Below are positions 8,038 through 16,679 of a DNA stretch of 64,000 bases, piece by piece (position 1 is the stretch's first letter; each line of letters starts with the position of its first letter). A model generated the notes under the pieces. It made no database searches. It saw nothing but the letters and a program-made list of their open reading frames with translations, and was not told the DNA's origin. Both the position numbers and the translations under genes were made by a program. Source of the stretch: Reyranella sp. (GTDB lineage Bacteria > Pseudomonadota > Alphaproteobacteria > Reyranellales > Reyranellaceae); NCBI GenBank assembly GCA_019750135.1, contig JAIEOV010000018.1, positions 247,145 to 311,144 of the forward strand. Reading direction: 5' to 3'.

Positions 8038-8454
8038 TCAGTCCTTCGGCGTATGGAACGGCTGGTTGCGCTGATCGTCAACCTGGTCGGCCACTTCCTT
8101 GAGCCAGGCGCGCGCCTGCTCCTCGGTCCTGAACAGCCGCGCCGGGCGCCGGGCGGGAGAGATGTTGACGAACCGGCGGAAGGCCGTGCGCGCCCTCTCA
8201 TTCAGGCCGATGACGGCGAGCGGCCCGGATTTCAGCGTGGCGGTGTAGGCGCTCAGCCTGGCGCCCATCGCCATCACGTCCTCGTCGGTGTAGATCGGGT
8301 CGGCCTTGGTCGCGTCGAACAGCTTGCCGTACTGCAGCACGTCGGCCACCGCCAGCGCGTCGAAATGCTCTTCCATCTCGGGCAGCGTCACGCGCCCTTC
8401 GGCGATGATGTGCACCAGCTTCTGGTCGTGCAGGATTTCCCATTTGAGCGGCAT
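8038..8454 (-). CDS. STAS/SpoIIAA-like domain protein
   Basis: About 138 residues from an ATG at 8454; an in-frame ATG at 8475 would add seven. The start PLKWEILHDQKLVHIIAEG, then a helix with MEEHFDALAVAD, then GKLFDATKADPI, is the strand-helix-strand order of the SpoIIAA-like/STAS family. LFDATKA is the loop that in anti-sigma antagonists holds the phosphorylated residue; here the nearby Thr could fill that place. The C-terminal ARPARLFRTEEQARAWLKEV segment is typical of the Proteobacterial subgroup. No kinase or sigma partner is adjacent. It is convergent with the DctP gene, 12 bp away. Confidence 0.7.
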   Translation of the reverse strand: MPLKWEILHDQKLVHIIAEGRVTLPEMEEHFDALAVADVLQYGKLFDATKADPIYTDEDVMAMGARLSAYTATLKSGPLAVIGLNERARTAFRRFVNISPARRPARLFRTEEQARAWLKEVADQVDDQRNQPFHTPKD

Positions 8455-8517
8455 CGATCGGCCCCACGACAGCATTGGTTCTGTCGGCCGTCAACAAGGT
8501 CGTGCTAGCGTTTGTCC

Positions 8518-9750
8518 ATGCTCGACCTGCTCCTGACCAACGCCGCTGTCGCCACCATGGCCGACGGTCGACCCTTCGGGCTGGTGCAGGACGGTGCGGT
8601 CGGCATCGAGAACGGAAAGATCGCCTGGATCGGCCCGGCCGCCGAGGCGCCGCCGGCGGCCACGGTGCGCGATCTTTCGGGCAAGGTCCTGACGCCGGGC
8701 CTGGTCGATCCGCACACCCACATCGTCTACGGCGAGGAAGGCTTCGTGGACTTCGAGGTGTTGTCGCAGGGCGGCCAACGCTGGGACCTCGAGCCGGCCG
8801 GCGGCGGCGTCGGCAACCTGGTGAAGCGCACGCGGCTCTTGTCCGAGGAGGCGCTCTACGGCGCGAGCCGTGCCCGCATGAGCCGCCTGATCGCCAACGG
8901 CGTCACCACGGTCGAAAGCAAGTCGGGCGCCGGCCTCGACAGGGAGACGGAGCTGCGCTCCCTGCGCGTGTCGCGCCGGCTCGGCCGCGATCTGCCCGTC
9001 ACGGTGATCTCGACCTATCTCGGCGCGCATGGCCTCGCGCCCGAGTTCGCCGGCCGGCGCGACGACTACGTCGCCTTCATGTGCGAGGAAGTGCTGCCCG
9101 AGGCGGTGCGCCAGGGCCTGGTCGACCAGGTCGACGGCTTCTGCGACAAGGTGGGCTTCACCCACGCCCAGATGGATCGCCTGTTCGACAAGGCGCAATC
9201 ATACGGGCTCGGCGTCAAGCTGCATGCCGACCAGTACACCGACTTCGGCGCCGGCGCCGTGGTCGCCCGCCATCGCGGCCTGTCGGCCGATCATCTCGAA
9301 TACGCCTCGGAGGCCACGGTCCGCGCCATGGCCGAGGCCGGCACGGTGGCGACGCTCCTGGCCGGCGCACACTTCTCCCTGAACGAGACGCAGAAGCCGC
9401 CGGTGAAACTCTTCCGCGCGCTCGGCGTGCCGATGGCGCTCGCCACCAACGCCAACCCGGTGAGCTCGCCGACCGTCTCGCCGGCATCGCAGATGCATCT
9501 CGCCTGCTTCCTGTTCCGACTGACGCCCGAGGAGGCGCTGAAGGGTTTCACGGTGAACGGCGCCCGCGCGCTCGGTCTGCAGGCGAGCGCGGGCCTGATC
9601 GCCGTCGGCCGCGCCGCCGACCTCGCGGTGTGGGACACCGACGATCCGCGCGGCATCGCCTATGCCATCGGCGGCGCGCCCTGCTTGGCCGTGATCAAGG
9701 ACGGACGCATCGTGCACGAAGCGCCGGCGCCGAATTTGGTGCGCGCATGA
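8518..9750 (+). CDS. HutI-like amidohydrolase with altered metal/substrate residues
   Basis: 410 residues, amidohydrolase superfamily. PGLVDPHTHIVYG gives the HxH metal pair, LHADQYT and SADHLEYA the later ligands, and the overall pattern, including FRLTPEEALKG near the end, follows imidazolonepropionase (HutI). Two features depart from that enzyme. The canonical ATDxNPGSSP reads ATNANPVSSP, so the metal-ligand Asp is Asn. The GGxR and KSGYG substrate segments read GEEG and KSGAG. It may therefore hydrolyse a different cyclic amide. ATG 8518 is preferred over a TTG at 8512. It overlaps the M20 gene by 4 bp; no hutH, hutU or hutG is present. Confidence 0.75.
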   Translation: MLDLLLTNAAVATMADGRPFGLVQDGAVGIENGKIAWIGPAAEAPPAATVRDLSGKVLTPGLVDPHTHIVYGEEGFVDFEVLSQGGQRWDLEPAGGGVGNLVKRTRLLSEEALYGASRARMSRLIANGVTTVESKSGAGLDRETELRSLRVSRRLGRDLPVTVISTYLGAHGLAPEFAGRRDDYVAFMCEEVLPEAVRQGLVDQVDGFCDKVGFTHAQMDRLFDKAQSYGLGVKLHADQYTDFGAGAVVARHRGLSADHLEYASEATVRAMAEAGTVATLLAGAHFSLNETQKPPVKLFRALGVPMALATNANPVSSPTVSPASQMHLACFLFRLTPEEALKGFTVNGARALGLQASAGLIAVGRAADLAVWDTDDPRGIAYAIGGAPCLAVIKDGRIVHEAPAPNLVRA

Positions 9751-11015
9751 CCGGCGCCGCCGATCTTCTGGCCCTCCTCGAGGCCGAACGCGACCGCCAG
9801 GTCGATTTCCTGCAACGCTTCGCGCGCATCGACACCGCCAACCCGCCGGGCGATACGCGCCCGGCCGCCGATCTCTTCCGCGCCTTCCTGGATAAGGAGG
9901 GCATCGCTCATCGCACCGAGGCGCCCAAGGCCGACAACCCCAACATCATCGCGAGCTTCGAGGGCGGCAAAGGTCCCGGGCGGCACCTGGTGCTGAACGG
10001 CCATCTCGACGTCTTCCCGGTCGGCGACCGCGCCGCCTGGCAGCGCGATCCCTGGTCGGGCGACATCGCCGACGGCCGTCTGCACGGTCGTGGCACCGTC
10101 GACATGAAATGCGGCACCACGGCGCTGCTCTTCGCCTTCGCCGGCCTCCATCGCCTGCGCCGCCATTTTTCGGGCCGCGTCACCCTCACCGTGGTGTCGG
10201 ACGAGGAGACCGGCGGCAAATGGGGCACCGCCTGGCTGCTGGAGAACTGCGCGAAGGAAGTGACGGGCGACTGCGTGCTCAACAGCGAGCCGAGCGGGCT
10301 CGCCACCGTGCGCTTCGGCGAGAAGTGCATGCTGTGGCTGCGCTTCACCATCGCCGTGAAGGGCGGCCACAGCGCCTATCCCCACACCGGCGGCAGCGCC
10401 AACAAGGTGGCGGCGGCGCTGATCCAGGATCTGCTGGCCATCGAGAAGATGGTCCCCGACGAGCCCGCGACGGTGCGCGTCACGCTCGACCGTCCGGAGG
10501 TGCGCGCCGCCGCCGAGCTGTCGCTGGGCGCGGGGGCGGCCGAGGTGATGCGCCGCGTGTCGGTCAATGTCGGCACCATCCAGGGCGGCGTGAAGATCAA
10601 CATGCTGCCGCCGCACTGCGTGCTCGAGGTCGACTTCCGCCTGCCCGTCGGCATCGGCCGCGCCGCCGTGCTGGCCAGGGTCGCCGAGATCGCCGCGCGC
10701 CATCCCGGCACGTCTTTCGAGGAGCTGCTGCCGGGCGGCCCCGAGGCCAACGTGTCCAATCCCACGCACGAGATGATGGGCCATCTGCTGCGCCGCGCCG
10801 GCGCATTCCTTCCCGCGCCGCCGCAGCCGATCGTCAGCCTGGGCGGCACCGACACGCGCTTCTGGCGGGCGAAGGGCGTGCCTGCCTTCGTCTATGGCTG
10901 CTCGCCCGCCGGCATGGGCGGCGTCGACGAGAGCGTCAGCCTCTCGGAGTTCCACCACGTGATGAAGGTCCATGCGCTCGCGGCATGGGACTACTTGGCT
11001 AGCGCTCGTAGTTGA
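9747..11015 (+). CDS. M20 family metallopeptidase/deacylase (ArgE/DapE/CPG2-like)
   Basis: 422 residues. Catalytic-domain motifs appear in order: NGHLDVFPVGD (His, Asp), GTVDMKCG (bridging Asp), SDEETGG (general-base Glu and metal Glu). A dimerisation domain with KGGHSAYPHTGG follows, and a C-terminal SEFHHVMKVHA supplies the last His. These are complete, so a two-zinc hydrolase is expected, acting on an N-acyl amino acid, carbamoyl or dipeptide-like substrate. Translation is coupled (ATGA) to the HutI-like gene. The likely scheme is ring opening by the first enzyme and amide hydrolysis by this one. The 3' end overlaps the convergent TonB-like gene by 17 bp. Confidence 0.85.
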   Translation: MTGAADLLALLEAERDRQVDFLQRFARIDTANPPGDTRPAADLFRAFLDKEGIAHRTEAPKADNPNIIASFEGGKGPGRHLVLNGHLDVFPVGDRAAWQRDPWSGDIADGRLHGRGTVDMKCGTTALLFAFAGLHRLRRHFSGRVTLTVVSDEETGGKWGTAWLLENCAKEVTGDCVLNSEPSGLATVRFGEKCMLWLRFTIAVKGGHSAYPHTGGSANKVAAALIQDLLAIEKMVPDEPATVRVTLDRPEVRAAAELSLGAGAAEVMRRVSVNVGTIQGGVKINMLPPHCVLEVDFRLPVGIGRAAVLARVAEIAARHPGTSFEELLPGGPEANVSNPTHEMMGHLLRRAGAFLPAPPQPIVSLGGTDTRFWRAKGVPAFVYGCSPAGMGGVDESVSLSEFHHVMKVHALAAWDYLASARS

Positions 11016-11952
11016 TCGGCACGATGAACGTATGGCTGTTGTCGGCGAGTTCAGCCGGCAGCGGTGCGAAGGGCGATGCCTTGCGGACCGTCTCGATGAC
11101 GCCGCGGTCGAGGGCCGGCGAGCCGCTGGGCCTCGCGAGGGTGACATCGACCAGCCGGCCGTCGCGGCCGATGGTCATGCGCACGACCACCAGGCCGCGC
11201 TCGCGCTCCTCGCGCGTCGCCGGCGTGAAGCGCGCCTGCGACAGCTTTCGCACGACCTGCAGCAGATAATCCTGCTGCGCTTGGTGGGCGCTGTAGTTGC
11301 TGGCGGTTCGCGTGACCGGTGAGGGGGCGCCCGGCGATGCGCCGCCCGAGGGATCGGCCTCGTTCTGCTGGGAGGCGCGCTTCGGGGTCGCCTGGCGTAC
11401 GGGTTGCTTCGGCGCCGGTGCCTGCGGGTTGTTCTGCAAGACAGACGACTTGGCGAGCGCGCTGGGCGCATTGCGGGCGAAGTCGCGCCCGCTGACCGGC
11501 GGCGGCACATCGACGCCTGCCAGCATCGTTTCCAGCGTGGCCTGCGGCCCCTTCGGCGCGGCGCTTGAGCCGAAGTCGAACAAACGCAGCACGGGAGGCG
11601 GTTCGGCCGAGGGCAGGGTGAGGGCGATGTACGGGTCGACCGGTGTCGGCGATGGCGCCGAGGCGGCCTCCGACGGCCCCGCGGCCAGCGCCGCGGGCGG
11701 GAAGGCCGACCCTCCGGATGGCAATCGCTGCGCCGCCTGTTCGTGGGCGGGCAAGGCGGCCGCTTCGAACGGCGCCGTCGGCCGCTCGAGCGTGAGTTCG
11801 ATAGCCTGTTCTGTCAGTCGTTCTTGGCGCGGCAGGACCTCGGGCAGCAATGCGGCGAGTGCCGTTGCGTGCAGCACCGCCGAGGCGGCCACGGCCAGCA
11901 CCGAGACTCGATGGAAACGCCAAGTCGTGACGTCGTCCGATTCGTCGATCAT
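10999..11952 (-). CDS. TonB-family energy transducer-like protein
   Basis: 317 residues. One N-terminal membrane helix at about 16-36 (VLAVAASAVLHATALAALLP) is followed by a long Pro/Ala/Ser-rich periplasmic spacer (about 60-215). The C-terminal TonB domain has YLLQVVRKLSQARFTPAT, GLVVVRMTIGRDGRLVDVTL and the closing SHTFIVPINYER. TonB proteins transmit ExbBD energy to outer-membrane receptors, but no ExbB, ExbD or receptor is nearby, so it is a solitary paralogue. It overlaps the upstream small exported protein by 4 bp (ATGA). Confidence 0.85.
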   Translation of the reverse strand: MIDESDDVTTWRFHRVSVLAVAASAVLHATALAALLPEVLPRQERLTEQAIELTLERPTAPFEAAALPAHEQAAQRLPSGGSAFPPAALAAGPSEAASAPSPTPVDPYIALTLPSAEPPPVLRLFDFGSSAAPKGPQATLETMLAGVDVPPPVSGRDFARNAPSALAKSSVLQNNPQAPAPKQPVRQATPKRASQQNEADPSGGASPGAPSPVTRTASNYSAHQAQQDYLLQVVRKLSQARFTPATREERERGLVVVRMTIGRDGRLVDVTLARPSGSPALDRGVIETVRKASPFAPLPAELADNSHTFIVPINYER

Positions 11953-12254
11953 TGGCAGACGTCGGGCGGCAGGCGCTGGGTGCGGGCAGCCGCCAGGCAG
12001 TCGGCCGCGGTTTTGAACTGATCGCGGCGGAAATAGATGGCGCGCAGCGAATAAGGCCGCGCCGCGTCTTGCGGCCCGGTCGGGCCGGACGGATCGTCGC
12101 CGTTGGCCGCGCCGTAACCGCCGCCTCCGCCGGAGCCAGTGCCTCCACCGCTACCTGAACCGCCACCGCCCGGAGCGCCGAGAGCCGATGTGGAGGTGCC
12201 GAGTGCCAGCAGCAGGCAGACCAAAATCGGCAGGCCTCGCAATGTCATGGCCAT
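11949..12254 (-). CDS. Small exported Gly-rich protein with C-terminal Cys pair
   Basis: 101 residues: signal peptide about 1-23 ending SALG, a Gly/Ser-rich spacer, then RPYSLRAIYFRRDQFKTAAD followed by a C-terminus with two Cys (ADCLAAA and DVCQ). The Phe-rich YFRRDQF plus two Cys suggests a small disulfide-bonded domain. I do not recognise the family. Two in-frame ATGs (12254 and 12248) are possible starts; the first is chosen. It is the leading gene of a two-gene unit with the TonB-like protein, so it may travel to the same envelope site. Confidence 0.6.
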   Translation of the reverse strand: MAMTLRGLPILVCLLLALGTSTSALGAPGGGGSGSGGGTGSGGGGGYGAANGDDPSGPTGPQDAARPYSLRAIYFRRDQFKTAADCLAAARTQRLPPDVCQ

Positions 12255-12395
12255 CTCGAAAAGCTGAAGGGACCCGTATGCTGCCGAAAACGTCGGTGCT
12301 AGGGATTCGTTGCTCCTGCCTGTCGCTTCGTCCAATCGCAGACCGCGCTCACGCAACGCAGACTGCGATCAATTCGCGATAGCAACGCTGGCGCG

Positions 12396-14111
12396 CTAGA
12401 CGACGGGCACGCGCTTGGCCGCCAGCATCGCGGGCGAGATCACGTCCATGTCGAGCGGCACGTGCCAGCGCTTGGTCAGCCGCACCTCGGGCGCGGCATT
12501 GCCGGTCTTCGCGCCATCGAGCACGAAGCCGTCATAGCCCGTGTCCATGACCTCGTTGCACTTCTGCACATAGACCGGGAAGCCGCCGATATAGGGCATG
12601 AACACGCGCGGCCGGCCGGGCACGTTGGCGCCGACGTACCACGAGCTGCAGGTCGAGCGCAGCGACACCTGGCTCACCTCGTTGACGTGCTCGACCCACT
12701 GGTCCTCGTCCGCGGCCTTGGCCTCGAAGCTCTTGGCGCCCGTGTCGCGCATGTGCGCCATCAGGTCGACCATCCAGTCGACATGCTGCTCGATCGCCTG
12801 GATCATGCTGGCCAGCACCGAGGGGCTGCCCGGCCCGGTGATCATGAACAGGTTGGGGAAGCCCGCCGTGGCGACGCCGAGATAGGTGCGCGGTCCCGCC
12901 CGCCACTTCTCCGCCAGCGTGAGGCCGTTGCGGCCGGTGATGCGCATCTTGTCGTACGAACCGGTCATGGCCGCGAAGCCGGTGGCTGAGACCACGGCAT
13001 CGAGCGGATAGAGCGTGCCTGCCACGACGATGCCGTCGGCAGTGAAGCGCTCGATCGGCGTCTTGGAGACGTCGACCAGCTTCACGTGCGGCTTGTTGTA
13101 GGTGTCGAAGTAGCCGGTATCGACGCAGAGCCGCTTGCAGCCGAACACGTTGTCGGGGCAGAGCAGGTCGGCCGTCGCCGGATCCTTCACGATGCCGCGG
13201 ATTTTCTCGCGCGCGAAATCCGCAATCGTGTCGTTGGCCTGCTTGTTGAACAGCAGGTCGCCATAGGCGCCGAGGAAGGGCAGGCCGCCCCTGGTCCAGA
13301 ATTCCTCGTATTGCCGCTGGCGGTCGTCGGCCGAGGCCTCCAGCGCCGGCGTGGCGTTGAAGGGGAAAAAGATGCCGGTCGGCCGCATGCGCGCCTTGGC
13401 GCGCAAGGCGGGATAGTCGGCCTTCACCTTGGCGACGTGCTCCGGCTCGAGCGGTGCGTTCCGGGCCGGCACCGAGTAGTTGGCCGTGCGCTGGAACACG
13501 GTCAGCGCCTTGGCCTGCTCGGCGATCAGCGGGATCGACTGGATGGCCGACGAACCGGTGCCGATCACGCCGACGCGCTGTCCCGTGAAGTCGACGCCTT
13601 CCTTGGGCCATTCGCCGGTGTGCCAGATCGGTCCCTTGAAATCGGCCATGCCCTCGAACGGCGGCTTGTTGGCCGAGGAGAGGCAGCCCACCGCCATCAT
13701 GCAGAAGCGCGCCTCGACCTTTTCACCGCGATCGGTCTCGACCACCCAGAGCGCGCGCGCCTCGTCATAGGTGGCGGTTGTGACCCGCGTCTCGAAGCGG
13801 ATGTCGCGGCGCAGGTCGAAGCGGTCGGCGACGTGGTTGGCGTAGGCCAGGATCTCGGGCTGCGGGGAGTACTTCTCGGTCCAGGTCCATTCCTGGTCGA
13901 GCTCGGGCGAGAAGGAATAGGAGTATTGCAGGCTCTCGACGTCGCAGCGCGCGCCTGGATAGCGGTTCCAGTACCAAGTGCCGCCGACACCGTCGCCCGC
14001 CTCGAAGCAGAGCGCGCTGAAGCCCATCTTGCGCAGGCAGTAAAGGGCATAGAGGCCGCCGAAGCCGGCACCGACGACGACCGCGTCGACTGGGGAATGA
14101 GAAGGGGACAT
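12396..14111 (-). CDS. Flavin-dependent Baeyer-Villiger monooxygenase (cyclohexanone monooxygenase type)
   Basis: 571 residues. The FAD Rossmann motif GAGFGGLYA lies near the N-terminus. The Baeyer-Villiger fingerprint FKGPIWHTGEWP (FxGxxxHTxxWP) is complete, and the NADPH Rossmann motif GVIGTGSSAIQ follows it. GGTWYWNRYPGARCDVES is the class B flavoprotein signature. It should insert oxygen next to a ketone using NADPH and O2 in the cytoplasm. The ATG at 14111 is chosen because family members begin about ten residues before the first Rossmann motif; a 14162 start would add 17 residues. It is divergent from the DUF1326 gene; no alcohol dehydrogenase or lactonase lies beside it, so the substrate is open. 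Confidence 0.9.
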   Translation of the reverse strand: MSPSHSPVDAVVVGAGFGGLYALYCLRKMGFSALCFEAGDGVGGTWYWNRYPGARCDVESLQYSYSFSPELDQEWTWTEKYSPQPEILAYANHVADRFDLRRDIRFETRVTTATYDEARALWVVETDRGEKVEARFCMMAVGCLSSANKPPFEGMADFKGPIWHTGEWPKEGVDFTGQRVGVIGTGSSAIQSIPLIAEQAKALTVFQRTANYSVPARNAPLEPEHVAKVKADYPALRAKARMRPTGIFFPFNATPALEASADDRQRQYEEFWTRGGLPFLGAYGDLLFNKQANDTIADFAREKIRGIVKDPATADLLCPDNVFGCKRLCVDTGYFDTYNKPHVKLVDVSKTPIERFTADGIVVAGTLYPLDAVVSATGFAAMTGSYDKMRITGRNGLTLAEKWRAGPRTYLGVATAGFPNLFMITGPGSPSVLASMIQAIEQHVDWMVDLMAHMRDTGAKSFEAKAADEDQWVEHVNEVSQVSLRSTCSSWYVGANVPGRPRVFMPYIGGFPVYVQKCNEVMDTGYDGFVLDGAKTGNAAPEVRLTKRWHVPLDMDVISPAMLAAKRVPVV

Positions 14112-14251
14112 GCCGCGATTTTTCGCCGGACTGCCCGCCTCCGGCAAGATGCACGCGGCCATTCGTTCGCGTGGCGAGGTGCCGCGTTCCGCCTGCCGTT
14201 ACCGGGGCGATTTCGGCTACACTGGGCCGACCGAGCAACCGTGAGGTGGCC

Positions 14252-14875
14252 ATGGCAGACAAGACCTGGGAGATCAGCGGCGAGTACATGGAGAGTTGCA
14301 ACTGCGACTATCTGTGTCCCTGCATCTTCACCAACCCGCAGGCGGAGGCGACGCACGACCATTGCGTGGCGCTCATGGTCTATCGCATCGACCGCGGCCG
14401 TCACGGCGACGTCAAGCTCGATGGCCTGAAGTTTGCCCTGGTCATCCGGTCGGGCCGCGTGATGTCGGACGGCGGCTGGGTGTTCGGCGTCGTCGTCGAT
14501 GCCGAGGCCGATGAAGCCCAGCGCCGCGCGCTGGCCGCGATCGCCGGCGGCCGGGCCGGTGGTCCGCCGCAGATGATCCGCGACAACCTGGTGAGCGACT
14601 TCCGCGGCGTCGAGTTCCACGACATCGCCTTCACCGCCGACGGCCTCAAGCGCGCCGCCGACATTCCGGGCGTGCTCGCCTTCGAGATCGAGGGCGTGGC
14701 CTCGCGCAACCGCTCGGGCGAACCGTTCTACATCGACAACACCGCCCATCCGGCCAACCGACGTCTCGCCTTGGCGCGCTCGCGCAAGACCGACGTGCAG
14801 GGCTTCGGCCTCGGCCTCAGCCTCGCCGGCAAGGGCAACAATGGACACTTCGCGCCGTTCGCCTGGGCCGCCTAA
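14252..14875 (+). CDS. DUF1326 protein with CxC...CPC motif
   Basis: 207 residues. The N-terminal WEISGEYMESCNCDYLCPC places four Cys in a C-N-C-x3-C-P-C cluster, the hallmark of DUF1326, a cytoplasmic family of unknown function usually paired with a DUF2182 membrane protein. The rest is a beta-rich domain with FYIDNTAHPANRRLALARS close to the end. The ATG at 14252 follows GTGAGGTGGCC. The next gene begins 6 bp downstream. Cys content and pairing suggest metal binding (copper or iron); this is inference. Confidence 0.85.
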   Translation: MADKTWEISGEYMESCNCDYLCPCIFTNPQAEATHDHCVALMVYRIDRGRHGDVKLDGLKFALVIRSGRVMSDGGWVFGVVVDAEADEAQRRALAAIAGGRAGGPPQMIRDNLVSDFRGVEFHDIAFTADGLKRAADIPGVLAFEIEGVASRNRSGEPFYIDNTAHPANRRLALARSRKTDVQGFGLGLSLAGKGNNGHFAPFAWAA

Positions 14876-14881
14876 GAGCTG

Positions 14882-15625
14882 ATGCTGAACTCCAGGCTCG
14901 CGATCGCCGCCTCGATCGCGGGCATCACCGTGCTGTGCTGGCTGTACCTGTTCGCCGAGGCGGCGGACATGGCGGCGATGGGCGACATGACCATGGCCAT
15001 GCCGCCCAAGGGCGCCGTCGATCTCGTCCTGCTGCTGGTCATGTGGTGGATCATGATGATCGGCATGATGCTGCCCAGCGCCGCGCCGATGATCCTGACC
15101 TTCGCCACGGTCAACGCCCGCCGGCGCGCCCGCGCCCAGCCCTGGGTACCGACGGCCTTGTTCGCGGCAGGCTACGTCCTGGTGTGGGGCGGCTTCAGCA
15201 TCGCGGCGACCCTGGCGCAATGGGGCCTCGAAAGCGTGGCGCTGCTCTCGCCGATGGCCATGTCGGTGACCAGCATGCGGCTGGGCGGCGTGCTGTTCCT
15301 CGCCGCCGGCCTCTACCAGCTGACGCCGCTGAAGCGGGCCTGCCTGATCGCCTGCCGCTCGCCCATCGACTTCGTCGTCAACCGTTGGCGCGACGGCGCC
15401 GCCGGCGCCCTCCGTATGGGCGCCGAGCACGGCCTCACCTGTCTCGGCTGCTGCTGGATCCTGATGGCGCTGCTGTTCGTCTTCGGGGCGATGAACCTCG
15501 TGTGGGTCGCCGTCCTCGCCGTCGCCGTGCTGGTCGAGAAGCTGTTGCCGTTAGGCGAGTGGACGGCCCGCATCGGCGGGCTGCTGCTGATCGGCTGGGG
15601 GCTTTGGCTGCTCGCCGCGGGTTGA
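14882..15625 (+). CDS. DUF2182 integral membrane protein (COG5486-type predicted metal-binding)
   Basis: 247 residues with about six or seven membrane helices. An N-terminal loop rich in Met (MAAMGDMTMAMPP) faces one side. The helix WWIMMIGMMLPSAAPM and the later GLTCLGCCW carry further Met and Cys, a set of soft metal ligands inside a membrane protein. COG5486 is described only as a predicted metal-binding membrane protein. Six bases separate it from the DUF1326 gene, so they are an operon and probably a functional pair. The ATG at 14882 is the first in frame after the previous stop. Confidence 0.85.
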   Translation: MLNSRLAIAASIAGITVLCWLYLFAEAADMAAMGDMTMAMPPKGAVDLVLLLVMWWIMMIGMMLPSAAPMILTFATVNARRRARAQPWVPTALFAAGYVLVWGGFSIAATLAQWGLESVALLSPMAMSVTSMRLGGVLFLAAGLYQLTPLKRACLIACRSPIDFVVNRWRDGAAGALRMGAEHGLTCLGCCWILMALLFVFGAMNLVWVAVLAVAVLVEKLLPLGEWTARIGGLLLIGWGLWLLAAG

Positions 15626-15636
15626 GCCTCATTCGC

Positions 15637-15966
15637 CTAGCTGGCCGGCGTGTCCCGCCAGTCGAAGGCCAGCGGAGCCTCGCGGAAGGCGAAGCGGTCG
15701 ATGTGGCGCGCGACGGCGCCCTTGAGCGCCTCGAGCTGGCCGGCGGCGCTCGCCTCCAGCCAGCATTCGAGGCCGTCGTCATGCGCCTGCATCAGCAGAG
15801 TGGCATCGCCCGGCCAGTCGGCGCCGCGCGCGTTGCGCGGGAAGATCACCGCGCCCTTCTGCTCGGTGAACTCGACGGCGAGGTTGTGGCTCCAGTGCTT
15901 GCAGAGCTGCTGGAGGTAGCGGCTGGCCTTTTCGGTGGGCACGCGGACGGTGCTGTCGTAGGTCAC
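15637..15966 (-). CDS. DUF2218 domain protein
   Basis: 109 residues, starting at a GTG (15966) one base after the PadR stop. The sequence YDSTVRVPTEKASRYLQQLCKHWSHN followed by a strand with AVIFPRN and a C-terminal FAFREAPLAFDWRDT matches DUF2218, a small domain that also occurs fused to siderophore-interacting ferric reductases. With the YqjI-like regulator just upstream this supports a role in iron handling. No ferric reductase gene is in the window. The start codon is assigned by family alignment because no ATG lies in frame near it. Confidence 0.8.
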   Translation of the reverse strand: MTYDSTVRVPTEKASRYLQQLCKHWSHNLAVEFTEQKGAVIFPRNARGADWPGDATLLMQAHDDGLECWLEASAAGQLEALKGAVARHIDRFAFREAPLAFDWRDTPAS

Positions 15967-15967
15967 G

Positions 15968-16666
15968 TCAGAGCCTCTCGATCTTGCGGGCGGCCTCGTC
16001 GAGGATGGCCGCGACCTCGTGCATCGTCTCGCTCTGCACGCCGTCGCGGCCGAGCCGGTCGAGCAGCACGGTGCGCAGGTTGCCCATGGCGCGGCGCACC
16101 GGGCCGCCGTCGGTCCGCTCGCGCATCGACGCGAGCTCGGCCAGGCGGGCGAACAGCGCCTCGACGTCCTGTTTCTTGGCTTCGAGCTCGGCAGAGCCGT
16201 CGGCGGTGATCGCAAACGGCTTGCGCGGACCGGCCGCCGTCGCCTCTTCGATGCGGCCCATGTCCTGCAGCAGGGTGAGCGTCGGGTAGATCACGCCGGG
16301 GCTCGGCACGTAGGCGCCGCCCGTCAGCTCCTCGATCGCACGGATCAGCTCGTAGCCGTGGCGCGGCTGGTCGGCGATCAGCTTCAGCAGCACCAGCTGC
16401 AGCTCGCCCGAGTCGAACACGCGCCGCCGCCGGCCGCGTCCTTCGCCGTGTTCGCCGTCGCGGCCGAAACCGTGACGGCCGCGATGGCCGAAAGGGCGTC
16501 CGCCGCGCCGACCGTGATCGGGTGAGAGCTCGAGTGAGTCGGTCTCGTCGGATCCCTCAGGCCCGCACCGCCGTCCGAAGCCGCGACGCGCGCGGGCGTC
16601 CTCGCCACGCCAATGGCGCCGGCCGCCTTCGGGGCCGTGTGTGTGGTGGGAGAATCTCATCGGCAT
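15968..16666 (-). CDS. PadR-family regulator, YqjI-like, with His/Gly/Arg-rich metal-binding extension
   Basis: 232 residues. Residues about 1-88 are His-, Gly- and Arg-rich (RFSHHTHGPEGG, then HGRRGGRPFGHRGRHGFG). A PadR winged helix follows, from VFDSGELQLVLLKLI through RHGYELIRAIEELTGG to YVPSPGVIYPTLTLL, then a C-terminal helical dimerisation part. E. coli YqjI has the same order, its metal-binding N-terminus responding to nickel and iron, so this is likely a metal-responsive repressor. The start is the ATG at 16666, five bases after AAGGAC. Overlapping palindromes sit just upstream, and DUF2218 follows in the same operon. Confidence 0.85.
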   Translation of the reverse strand: MPMRFSHHTHGPEGGRRHWRGEDARARRGFGRRCGPEGSDETDSLELSPDHGRRGGRPFGHRGRHGFGRDGEHGEGRGRRRRVFDSGELQLVLLKLIADQPRHGYELIRAIEELTGGAYVPSPGVIYPTLTLLQDMGRIEEATAAGPRKPFAITADGSAELEAKKQDVEALFARLAELASMRERTDGGPVRRAMGNLRTVLLDRLGRDGVQSETMHEVAAILDEAARKIERL

Positions 16667-16679
16667 AGTCCTTATATGT

